NCBI RefSeq assembly: GCF_030525845.1
Contig: NZ_JAUNDY010000010.1
Span: forward strand, 1-55,267
Source: Moraxella sp.
Lineage (GTDB): Bacteria > Pseudomonadota > Gammaproteobacteria > Pseudomonadales > Moraxellaceae
Direction of reading: 5' to 3'
Length of the DNA: 55,267 nucleotides
The notes below the pieces were generated by a model. It was not told the origin of the DNA, made no database searches, and was given only the letters and a program-made list of their open reading frames with translations. Every line of letters begins with the position of its first letter. The first letter of the stretch is position 1. Positions 27,687 to 36,000 of the stretch are shown piece by piece. Made by a program: the position numbers and the translations under genes.

Positions 27687-27715
27687 TTGCAATCCGCAAA
27701 TAATGACAGTACAAT
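27687..27715 (+). promoter_or_regulatory. Promoter of the integrase gene
   Basis: TTGCAA (27687-27692), a 17-base spacer and TACAAT (27710-27715). The -10 box overlaps the left arm of a perfect inverted repeat. Confidence 0.6.
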
Positions 27716-27748
27716 TAACAGTATGAGATTTTTGCATACTGTTAATTG
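27712..27748. promoter_or_regulatory. Perfect 14-bp inverted repeat over the integrase promoter
   Basis: CAATTAACAGTATG, nine bases, then CATACTGTTAATTG. It spans the -10 box and the expected transcript start, and it stops one base before the AAAAGG ribosome site. The position fits an operator for a dimeric repressor better than an mRNA hairpin, because the transcript would start inside the left arm. Confidence 0.65.
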
Positions 27749-27761
27749 AAAAGGCTGTTCT

Positions 27762-28988
27762 ATGGCTCGCCAAACCCTACCCCTTACAAGCACTCAAATA
27801 GACAAAGCCAAGCCCAAAGATAAACTCTATCGCCTGTATGACGGCGGTGGACTTATCTTGAACATCACCCCGACTGGGGGCAAATACTGGTACTTGCAAT
27901 ACAAGCACCCCATCAACCAAAAATCGCAAATGCACAAATTGGGCGATTACCCCACCCTATCGCTTGCAGACGCTCGCAAGGCTTGCCAAGACTGTCATAA
28001 GTTACTTGCTCAATACATTGACCCCAAAACCCATTTCAGACAATTGAAAAAAGAACGAAAACGCTTAGCAAAAAACACCTTTGGTTGGATTTGTGCGGCG
28101 TGGGCAGACAAACAAAACTGGAAAGACAATACAGCAAAAAGGCGACAATACCGCCTCAATTTATTTAACGAACGTTTTGGGCAAACGCCCATTGACAAAA
28201 TCACCACCGCCGACTTGATAGACTTATTGCAAGACATAGAACGCACCCACCGCCAACGCAACGACCCCACCAAACCTAGTGATATGGCAGACAGGTGCAG
28301 GGGGCATTTGATTGACATTTTTGCGTGGGCAACCTTGCACGGCTATTGCAAGCAAAATCCGATGAGCGACATCGCCAACGCCAAAACTAGCCATGTACTT
28401 ACCGTTGTTAAATACGGTAATCGCAAAGCATTAGTAAAGCCGTCCGAATTTGCACACTTACTCAAAGATATTTTTGATGATAATACGATGGACAGCCACA
28501 CTCGTCATAATATGCTACTGCTTGCCTACACCGCTGTGCGAAATGGCGATATTCGGGCGATGAAGTGGGTGGATTTAGACTTGGACAACGGCAAATGGGA
28601 ACTTATCCCCATCAAGGGGCAAAGTAATAGCGGGATAAAAATGGTTGAAAAAATGACCGTCCCTCTATCCCGTCAAGTCATCAAAATTTTACAAAAACAG
28701 CACGAACTCACAGGGCATTTACCTCATGTGTTCGCCAAAGACACCAAAGACGGCTATATATCAGATGGAGCGACCTCCACCGCCCTAAAACGCTTGGGCT
28801 ACGGCGGATTACACCAGTCGCACGGATTTCGGTCATCTGCCAAAAGCATTCTGATGGGTGAGCTGGATTATAGCGATTTGATTACAGAAATGATGTTGGG
28901 ACACCAAGTCAAGGGGGATAATCCCTATATGCGAGCGGATTTGTACACCAAGCGGTGCGAACTTATGCAGACGTGGGCGGATTATTGA
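27762..28988 (+). CDS. int: Tyrosine-type site-specific integrase (P4-like)
   Basis: This 408-residue recombinase would integrate and excise a mobile element at the tRNA-Leu gene. The N-terminus (YDGGGLILNITPTGGKYW and HKLGDYPTLSLADAR) is the DUF4102 arm-binding domain of P4-like integrases, followed by a core-binding SAM-like domain at about 105-210. Catalytic residues are visible: Arg260, His354-x-x-Arg357 (HGFR), His381 in LGH, and Tyr389 before RADLYTKR; it ends MQTWADY, as family members do. The frame is complete, so the enzyme could be active. No other intact element gene is nearby. AAAAGG lies before the ATG. Confidence 0.93.
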   Translation: MARQTLPLTSTQIDKAKPKDKLYRLYDGGGLILNITPTGGKYWYLQYKHPINQKSQMHKLGDYPTLSLADARKACQDCHKLLAQYIDPKTHFRQLKKERKRLAKNTFGWICAAWADKQNWKDNTAKRRQYRLNLFNERFGQTPIDKITTADLIDLLQDIERTHRQRNDPTKPSDMADRCRGHLIDIFAWATLHGYCKQNPMSDIANAKTSHVLTVVKYGNRKALVKPSEFAHLLKDIFDDNTMDSHTRHNMLLLAYTAVRNGDIRAMKWVDLDLDNGKWELIPIKGQSNSGIKMVEKMTVPLSRQVIKILQKQHELTGHLPHVFAKDTKDGYISDGATSTALKRLGYGGLHQSHGFRSSAKSILMGELDYSDLITEMMLGHQVKGDNPYMRADLYTKRCELMQTWADY

Positions 28989-29124
28989 TGACTTGGCAAG
29001 AGGTAAGGACACAACGCATTACAAGGGCGTATATCGTGAAAAACCAAGCGACATCTTACAAGCATTAATCAATATGATGGGCAAAGATGAATTGATGAGA
29101 ATTTTGCAAAACAATAAAATTTAG
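28987..29124 (+). pseudogene. C-terminal fragment of an unknown protein
   Basis: An open frame, without a usable ATG, encodes a plausible tail (HYKGVYREKPSDILQAL then MMGKDELMRILQNNKI). It begins at the end of the integrase gene and ends before a terminator-like hairpin. It reads like the last 45 residues of an accessory protein whose start is lost. The family is not recognised. Confidence 0.35.
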
Positions 29125-29134
29125 CCAATAGCAT

Positions 29135-29162
29135 AAAAAACCGCCCCAAAGGACGGCTTTTA
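29135..29162 (+). terminator. Terminator-like hairpin
   Basis: AAAACCGCCC and GGACGGCTTT form a stem with one mismatch around CAAA, ending in T bases. It lies after the fragment downstream of the integrase. Confidence 0.6.
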
Positions 29163-29222
29163 TCGGTTTATCGGTCAAAATCAGGCATGACCCTGCAAAG
29201 TACCCACCAAGACAATGGTTAA

Positions 29223-29423
29223 AAGTCCTGCTTTTTCGCCTTTGGCAGGCGGAGTGGTTACTTTGAGCTGGACATCAGAAATTGGGGTGAATATTTTGGT
29301 GATGAAAATGAGTATGACAGCGAAATTTGGCGGTTAAGGGGTAGAATAGCTGATACATTGGGCTTTCGTGCGGTCAGCTATGTGGACAATATGGGGTTTG
29401 TGAATTATTTGGTTGTTAGGTAG
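29223..29423 (+). pseudogene. Fragment of an unknown accessory protein
   Basis: A 66-codon frame without a start codon encodes a protein-like, acidic then basic segment (FELDIRNWGEYFGDENEYD, then IWRLRGRIADTLGFRAVSY and VDNMGFVNYLVVR). Its composition looks coding, unlike the A-rich DNA after it. It is probably the C-terminal remnant of a gene from the decayed element. Family not recognised. Confidence 0.4.
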
Positions 29424-29462
29424 GAATATAAAAGAAATTATCTGACCCTACCTAAGCCACAA

Positions 29463-29915
29463 ATGAAAGGGTGTTGCACCCAGTGCAAGAAGTTAATGAA
29501 GGGATTTATTGCAAAAATGAGCGAGATTTTTCGCGGCGGGCATCACTATTTTGCACCCCAAGAATTTATAATACCAAAAAGTAAAATCAATAATGCCATT
29601 GCCTTACAAGCCAATCTGAGTAGGGTGCTATTAATAAACCTCAATGATTTACCATCAACACATGGGAAAATACTGTCTTTCGTTTAAAGTTCAACCAAAA
29701 AACTCTCTAAATTTTTATCAATATCAGCACGCCATTTAAAAAGTAGCATAAAGGCTCAATCAGTAAAGCAAATAAATAACAGAAAAGCCTGCCAAATAAA
29801 AGCCAAAATCATTGCTTTGTACGAAACACTAAATATAGGGGTAGTAGCACATCTAATAGCAAAATTTGACAAAGCAGAAAAGCGACATTTACCAGAAAAC
29901 AGTCAAATACAACAA
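29463..29915 (+). other. Degenerate A-rich segment with two weak open frames
   Basis: A 74-codon frame at 29463-29687 (MKGCCTQCKKLMKGFI) is followed in another frame by an 81-codon frame without a start at 29688-29933 (with KIIALYETLNIGVVAHLIAK). Neither has a clear ribosome site or a family I recognise. The segment is probably decayed mobile-element DNA. Confidence 0.35.
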
Positions 29916-29975
29916 AGCTGTGTCAGCTCCTAGTTAGATTGCCAGCAAGCAACCCATCTAATAACCAACACAGCT
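29916..29975. repeat. Nested inverted repeat
   Basis: AGCTGTGT (29916-29923) pairs with ACACAGCT (29968-29975), and inside it TTAGAT (29934-29939) pairs with ATCTAA (29956-29961). The whole is 60 bases. It could be an RNA structure, a recombination site, or the ends of a lost element. Confidence 0.4.
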
Positions 29976-29994
29976 ATAACAAAATACTCCAAAC

Positions 29995-30025
29995 AACCCC
30001 TATAAGGTTTAATAGGTTAGGGGTT
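29995..30025 (-). terminator. Possible terminator of gap
   Basis: AACCCCTA and TAGGGGTT form an 8-bp stem about 85 bases past the gap stop codon. On the minus strand it is followed by GTTTGGAGTATTTTG, a weak T tract. Confidence 0.4.
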
Positions 30026-30109
30026 CAGGTGCGTAATTTGAGGCTAACTCCTTTAAAATCTATGATTTACTTGGTTTTAATCACAAATGAACGCACCCCG
30101 AACAGTCAA

Positions 30110-31444
30110 TCAGTTACTCGCCATCACTTCCGCCACTCTGATGACTTGGGTGCTATACCCCATTTCGTTATCATACCACACATAAAGGGTGGCACGGTTG
30201 TCGCTAGCAATGGTCGCTTTGGCATCAAAAATCGCCACTTTTTCAGAACCTAAAAAGTCGGTAGAAACGGCTTCTGGACTGTCTGAGTAGTCAATTTGCT
30301 CTTGCCACTCGATACTTTGTGATTTGGCTTTGATAAAGGCATTCAACTCATCGGCTGAACCCACTGCTTTTTCAAAGTTAAGATTCAAAATTGCCAATGA
30401 CACGTTCGGTGTTGGCACACGAATGGCATTACCCGTCAATTTGCCTTTGAGCTCAGGAATAGCTTTGGATACCGCAGAGGCTGCCCCTGTGGAAGTCATG
30501 ACCATGTTGAGTGGTGCAGCACGTCCACGACGGTCGGATTTGTGATGGTTGTCCACCAAGTTTTGGTCGTTGGTAAAGGCGTGGACGGTTTCCATGTGTC
30601 CACTCTCAATACCATAAGTGTCATGCAAGACTTTAAGTGTTGGCGTGATGGCGTTGGTGGTACAGCTTGCTGCTGACACGATGGTGTCCGTACCGATGGT
30701 ATCGTGGTTGACACCATAGACCACGTTTTTGATGTCGCCTTTGGCAGGGGCGGTCAGTAGTACTTTTTTCACGCCTTTGCTTGCCAAATGCTTGCCAAGT
30801 CCTGCTTCATCTTTCCATTTGCCAGTATTGTCAATCACGATGGCGTTATCAATACCATGAGCGGTGTAGTCCACTTCCGATGGGTCAGAGGCATAGATAA
30901 ACTTGATAAAACGACCGTTGACAATAATACCACTATTGGCACTATCAATTTCCACCGAACCATCAAACCAACCATGCACGCTATCACGCTCTAAGAGTGA
31001 ACCACGCTTGGCAAGGTCGCCTTCGCCTGCTGGACGCACGACAATGGCTTTAAGCTGTAAGCCCTTATCGCTGGCAGGACGGCTCATGAGCAAGCGAGCC
31101 AAAATTCGTCCAATACGACCAAAGCCATAGAGCACCACATCGGTGGCAGGGACTTCTGCACCGCTGGCAAAATCGCTGGCTTTTTTGCCTGCTTTGACTG
31201 CCTGACCCAAATCAACGGTGGTATTAGCCACAGTCAACTCTTTGGCAAGTGCCAAGGTCTGTGCCACATCAAGCCCTGCTTTGGCATGCTTTGCCAAGAT
31301 GTCCGATACCGACAAAGAAACACGCTCGCCAAAAAACAAGACATTCACGTTTTGGGCAGATAATTTAGCAAGGGCAACCAGTAGCTCGGTGGCAACGGCT
31401 TCGCTTGCTTGACGTTTGGCAAGATGGTTTTGATAGATACTCAT
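30110..31444 (-). CDS. gap: Glyceraldehyde-3-phosphate dehydrogenase, long form
   Basis: This enzyme oxidises glyceraldehyde 3-phosphate to 1,3-bisphosphoglycerate, or the reverse in gluconeogenesis. The NAD-binding start is YGFGRIGR at residues 106-113, and the catalytic Cys261 is in SAASCTTNAITP. The C-terminal WYDNEMGYS motif is present. A helical extension of about 100 residues precedes the Rossmann fold, as in the long Gap of Pseudomonas and Acinetobacter. The protein is therefore 444 residues rather than about 335. AGGA lies eight bases upstream of the start. The gene borders the decayed element on its 3' side. Confidence 0.94.
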   Translation of the reverse strand: MSIYQNHLAKRQASEAVATELLVALAKLSAQNVNVLFFGERVSLSVSDILAKHAKAGLDVAQTLALAKELTVANTTVDLGQAVKAGKKASDFASGAEVPATDVVLYGFGRIGRILARLLMSRPASDKGLQLKAIVVRPAGEGDLAKRGSLLERDSVHGWFDGSVEIDSANSGIIVNGRFIKFIYASDPSEVDYTAHGIDNAIVIDNTGKWKDEAGLGKHLASKGVKKVLLTAPAKGDIKNVVYGVNHDTIGTDTIVSAASCTTNAITPTLKVLHDTYGIESGHMETVHAFTNDQNLVDNHHKSDRRGRAAPLNMVMTSTGAASAVSKAIPELKGKLTGNAIRVPTPNVSLAILNLNFEKAVGSADELNAFIKAKSQSIEWQEQIDYSDSPEAVSTDFLGSEKVAIFDAKATIASDNRATLYVWYDNEMGYSTQVIRVAEVMASN

Positions 31445-31474
31445 GGTAATGTCCTTTTATAAAAAGATGGAATA

Positions 31475-31522
31475 ATAGCCATAAAACGGCTAGATTTTAA
31501 AATAAATTAGACGTCTTGACAA
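31475..31522 (-). promoter_or_regulatory. Promoter and leader hairpin of gap
   Basis: On the minus strand TTGTCA (31522-31517), a 17-base spacer that contains AGACGTCT, and TAAAAT (31499-31494). TAGCC-GTTTTAT-GGCTA follows in the leader. AGACGTCT resembles a MetJ half-site, but one copy next to gap is not evidence of MetJ control. Confidence 0.6.
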
Positions 31523-31588
31523 GTTATATTAAATTAAAAAATATATCCATTTTTTAAATAAATAAATATTCACCAACCACCCTTATCA

Positions 31589-32578
31589 TCACAAAAACGC
31601 CCGTATCCCTGCCACCGCCACCGCCCCATGTTGGTATGCTGTCTCCACATCAGACGGACTAAGTCCACCCAATGCAATCACAGGCGCGTCCGCAATTTCT
31701 GCCAAATGAGCAAAATCCTCCCACCCCAAATGTGGTGCATTTGGGTGCGTTTGGGTAGGCAAAACAGGCGAAATCATCACCGCCATGACGGGGTGAATTT
31801 TTGCCAATGCGTTGATTTTTTGGATACTTTTTTCATCATGACAACTGGCAATGACTGGCAAATTAGGTAAGGTTTGCGATGATAAATCTAGTGTCATCAG
31901 CTCATTTTGGGTCAATCGCACCGCCGTGATGCTGGAATTATCAACAATGTCTTGTAAAGACACCACCAACCTTAAATCAGCTCTTTGTGATGACAAAGTA
32001 TGGATAAGTTTGGCATTGGTTTGGTGGTCTGCCTGTGTACGCACCATCAGCGTACGTCCTTTGGGCAAAGATAAATAAAAATCCAACCAGTCGGTTTGTT
32101 TTTCAAATTCACTCAATGGACGACTGATGGTGATGACAGACGGCAAGGCAAGCCAGTTTAAAATGGGGGCATTGGCGGTGGGAAAACGCTCAGTTTGACT
32201 TAAAATCCCCTTATCATAAAAACCAATGTGCTGACCGTCATTACCTACTTTTTTATCTTTAAAATCAAGATATTGCTCATCATTCAGCCAAATTTGATAG
32301 ACAAATAACCGCACGATTTTATCGCCATAATCATGACCAATCCGCCCAAGTTTGGTTGCCACATTGTGAGAAATATCAAGCCCCAATTCCTCGCCCACTT
32401 CTCGGATTAGGGCATGATTGGGGGTTTCACCCTGCTCGATTTTACCGCCCACAAATTCTAATTTACCGCCTTGATGTTGGTGGTCTAGGCGTGTCGCCAA
32501 CAAAAAAAGTTCGCCATAGCGAAGGACTGCCACCGCCACAGGGACGATTTTGGGGGTATTTGTTGATTTTGTCGTCAT
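31589..32578 (-). CDS. Nudix hydrolase fused to a ThiE/TenI-like domain
   Basis: The N-terminal part of this 329-residue protein is a MutT-like Nudix domain with the box GGKIEQGETPNHALIREVGE followed by ELGL; it is likely to hydrolyse an oxidised nucleotide such as 8-oxo-dGTP. The C-terminal part (about residues 160-329) resembles the thiamine-phosphate synthase/TenI barrel, ending PVIALGGLSPSDVETAYQHG and AVAVAGIRAFL. The same fusion occurs in other gamma-proteobacteria. The start at 32578 has AAAGG upstream; a longer frame to 32626 has no support. Whether the barrel is catalytic is unknown. Confidence 0.85.
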   Translation of the reverse strand: MTTKSTNTPKIVPVAVAVLRYGELFLLATRLDHQHQGGKLEFVGGKIEQGETPNHALIREVGEELGLDISHNVATKLGRIGHDYGDKIVRLFVYQIWLNDEQYLDFKDKKVGNDGQHIGFYDKGILSQTERFPTANAPILNWLALPSVITISRPLSEFEKQTDWLDFYLSLPKGRTLMVRTQADHQTNAKLIHTLSSQRADLRLVVSLQDIVDNSSITAVRLTQNELMTLDLSSQTLPNLPVIASCHDEKSIQKINALAKIHPVMAVMISPVLPTQTHPNAPHLGWEDFAHLAEIADAPVIALGGLSPSDVETAYQHGAVAVAGIRAFL

Positions 32579-32654
32579 AAAAATACCTTTGGTCTGAAAA
32601 TACGTAAATTTTGCCAAATTTTGCAATTTATATTTGCAATCTTTATAAAATTTG

Positions 32655-32746
32655 TTATCATATTATCAAATGATAATTTTTATTGTTTGTAATTTTTTTA
32701 TATTTACATAAAATTATCATTTTTAGCCAATATTTATTATCAGCTA
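32655..32746 (+). promoter_or_regulatory. Fur-box-like repeats upstream of hemP
   Basis: ATTATCA-AA-TGATAAT (32662-32677) is a perfect dyad of the GATAAT-type hexamers of Fur boxes, with TTATCA at 32655 and AATTATCATTTTTA near 32711. Fur control of hemP is usual in proteobacteria. The exact box is not certain. Confidence 0.5.
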
Positions 32747-32796
32747 GACGGCTCGGAAAAATATCCGCATCCCGTCCAAACACAAGGAATATCGTC

Positions 32797-32964
32797 ATGA
32801 CCATGACCATTGCCCGTTATTTTAGCAACCGTGAAGCAACTCGCTTGCCAACTTTGCACTCACAAAACCTATTTGCCCTGACTAAGGAAGTCCGCATCGA
32901 ACATCAAGGAGAGGAGTACCGCTTGCGTTTGACTCGCAATAACCGCTTAATTTTAACCAAATAA
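32797..32964 (+). CDS. hemP: Hemin uptake protein HemP
   Basis: HemP/HmuP is a small cytosolic protein linked to heme uptake gene expression under iron limitation. The 55-residue protein ends with the family signature: RIEHQGEEYRLRLTRNNRLI then LTK. I chose the ATG at 32797, with AAGGAAT upstream; the longer frame from 32683 includes the regulatory region. It is divergent from the Nudix gene and ends before a terminator, so it is monocistronic. No heme receptor gene follows, which is unusual. Confidence 0.92.
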   Translation: MTMTIARYFSNREATRLPTLHSQNLFALTKEVRIEHQGEEYRLRLTRNNRLILTK

Positions 32965-32977
32965 CCCGTCGTCACAA

Positions 32978-33002
32978 AAAAGCACCTAATATGGGTGCTT
33001 TT
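32978..33002 (+). terminator. Terminator of hemP
   Basis: AGCACC and GGTGCT form a stem with flanking A and T runs, 14 bases after the hemP stop codon. Confidence 0.85.
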
Positions 33003-33066
33003 GTTTTTGGTGAGTTTATTAAGACTTCGCTTCGGTTTTATGGCAAATGTTGCATCGCACCACACA

Positions 33067-36000
33067 TCAAAACTTCCAACGATAAATCATATCCACCATT
33101 TTTTCGGTGGCTGATACCGCCTCAACATACACACGTCGAGTGAGCTGATACCGCATAGACAGCTCAGTTTTGGCGTTAAACACACCCACCCCATAGCGAA
33201 TGTACAAATCAGGCGTAATATAACCTGTGATATTGACATGCGTGTCATTTGAGTTGCCGGAGGCATCTACCGTCAAACTTTCTAGACCCAACGCACTACC
33301 AATTTGATTGGTTAGTGAACGAGTGCCTGACAGTCCTAGACTTAGACCTGCTGCTGCAAGATTGTTAGCAACCTGCGAGCGAAAACCCTGCTCGGAGATT
33401 TGACTATCCGCAGAGGGATCCAATCGACCCGTTACAATGGCATTCATCGCTTGTTGCTCGGTCAGTCCCGCATTATTAAAAACGCTAATCTCTGGCGAGC
33501 TTGCCACGCCCTTAATACGTAGCCCCACCGTTTGACCCTCCACTTCTTTTTGAGCCTCCATGGATAGGCGTGGATTTAGCAGGTCGCCATTAAAGCGGAT
33601 TTGGGCGTAGTTAATTTCTAGATTTTGTCCCACACCATCGATTTTGGTGCGCTCAGACACCTGTATCACACCACGAGCCTGCATGCTACCCTGCCCGCTT
33701 TGGGTAAGAAACAATGCCCCAGCCAATGGCACCTTTGCCCCAAAACCACGAAACACCACATCATCACCCAAATCCAGTCCAATATTTGCATTGATGCTCC
33801 ATGGGGCAGATGCCGATAAAACCTTTGAGGCATCGCCAAGCATACCACGGTCAAGCACCGAAACATCAGTAGACTCTGCCACTACATCATCTTGTGCTTG
33901 TGGCGGACGAATGATGGCACTAGGAACGGCAAGCACACCTTTGATGTCCACATAACGTGATAGTGGTTTGACCACCACCTCAACCTCAGGACTGATTTGA
34001 GCAACCATCACTGGCGGTGAACTGATGGCTAAGTCATTGGCAGAAATATCAAATTTAGCTTGAAGTTCATTTTGCCAGTCTATTTTACCTGTCAGTTTAC
34101 CCGTGCCTTGCCCTCCCATAAAGCGACCCACCAAATCCGCTTGCGTGCCAGAAATGGTAGCATCTAGCTCAATGTTGGTTAAATCCATCGGTACACCCCT
34201 AACAGCCACTCGCCCATTTGTCATCTCGGCATTGCCATAAAATAGTGGGCGACTAAGCGTACCCCCCAACCCCCCTTGCAGGGTCGCCATACCCGATAAA
34301 GCACTAAAACTTGGCAAAAACGGTCTAAGTACAGACAAATCAATATCGGTTGCCACCATTGCCCCTGATATAGGCTTATCTTCTTTAAAAGGATTGACGA
34401 TCACATCAACATACCCCTCTCCGATAACACCTGCCACATCGGCACGAAGTTTTAGACCTGCTGGCGTGCTTTGGGCGATGAGCGAAACCCTCTCATAGGG
34501 CACTTCCACATAGCCTGTGTCATCGGCATATAAACCAACTCGCCCATTATCTGAATACAATACTGCTTGGATTTGAGGATAGGCATTGCCCTTTTTGTGG
34601 CTGACTTTGGCTTTACCATTTAGTTTGGAACGCCAAAAAATACCTGTAGGTAAGGCGGGAGATAGCACGGCTGTATCTAGGTTTTGAACAACCACATCGG
34701 CGTGTATTTTTTCATCGGGCAAATAAGTGAATGTATCGTTCAAGCACACCACTCCCACATCGCTGATGCGAGTTTGGGTGGTTTGCCAGCAGTGCGGTGC
34801 TATTTTTAGGCTTTTGTCCAAGCCCACACTAAACTGCGTAGGCTGTCTTTGGGAAAGTAGCCCAAAACGTGTCTCCATACGACCCTCGCCAAGCACCCCC
34901 TCATACACCCCCAACCTCTCGTCAAAGCCCCCCGCTACTTTGGCACGTACTTCAACATTGGTATTTTTGGTGGTAATGGCAAGTTCATGCTGACTTTGAG
35001 TACCCTTAAAATCAACCCTTGCTGATTTTAGTACACGCCCCATCGCAATGACATCAGAGACTTCCACAAGAAACTGACTGGGCGAATTTCCCAGATTAAC
35101 CACTTTACCCACCACATTTGCCTTTTGCAGGATGATATCTGCCGTACGCACGTCATTGGCATTAATGTCCACATAGATTGTCGGCAGTGCTCTACGGTCA
35201 TCAACCAAAACCAACCCCCCCTTGATAGCACCACGTGTGGTTGGCATGATTTGGCTTAAATCTGTCAAATTTAGGGTGGTGGTTAGATTTTTTTCGGTGC
35301 CATGCATGTTCATGATGTTATCGCCTAAGCGAAATTGCACGCGATTGGCGTTTAATTCATGGATAAATTGACGTGTTTTTTGGGTGTTTTTATCAAGCTG
35401 TTTTTGAAAATCCGTCAAACTTTGCAAATCAAAACTCTCAGGTGTATTTTTTAGACCGTGTAAATACCCCCTAAAATCTTTCGGCAAACTAAACTTCGCT
35501 GACAGCGACCCTGTGGCAAGCACCTTTTGTCCACGCAGATGACCTGACATATCAAGCTCATTAATGGCAACTTGCTGAACATCATCTCCCCACGCACCCA
35601 CAGTAGCAAAATTACCCGTCAAATCACTGTCCATGCCCTGCACAAGCCCACCCAAGTCAAAATGCTTAGTCTGTGCCACCAAATCCCACGCCATTTGTTG
35701 AGCATCAAGATGACCTGACACAGACAGAGACGAAGGTTCATCGGATGTTGTGCCAGCATAAGTCAGGTTGTGAAGCTTAAATCGTTGATTTTCTCCCGCC
35801 AAATCAAGTACCAGTGTACCCTCTGGAAGTTTGGCGTGCGACACCTTGCCATTAAAGTTGGCAGTCATGTTGGTAAGTTTATCATCTTTGTAAGCACCCA
35901 CGCTTTTGATGTCGCCAGAGATTTTTGCAAGCAAGGCATGATTATCACTAAAAATGACCGTATCTAGTCCATCAAGATTGGCATCAATATCCCAGTCAAT

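Noticed and set aside
29463-29687. A 74-codon frame with an ATG and three Cys residues, as a small gene.
   Set aside because: No clear ribosome site, no recognised family, and it lies in degenerate A-rich DNA. I list it only within the degenerate segment.
27541-30109. A second att site repeating the tRNA-Leu 3' end.
   Set aside because: I looked for a copy of GAGTCCGACCACTGG downstream of the integrase and did not find one.
31509-31516. AGACGTCT as a MetJ box in the gap promoter.
   Set aside because: MetJ needs at least two adjacent boxes, only one is present, gap is not a methionine gene, and no such box is seen near mesX or mesD.
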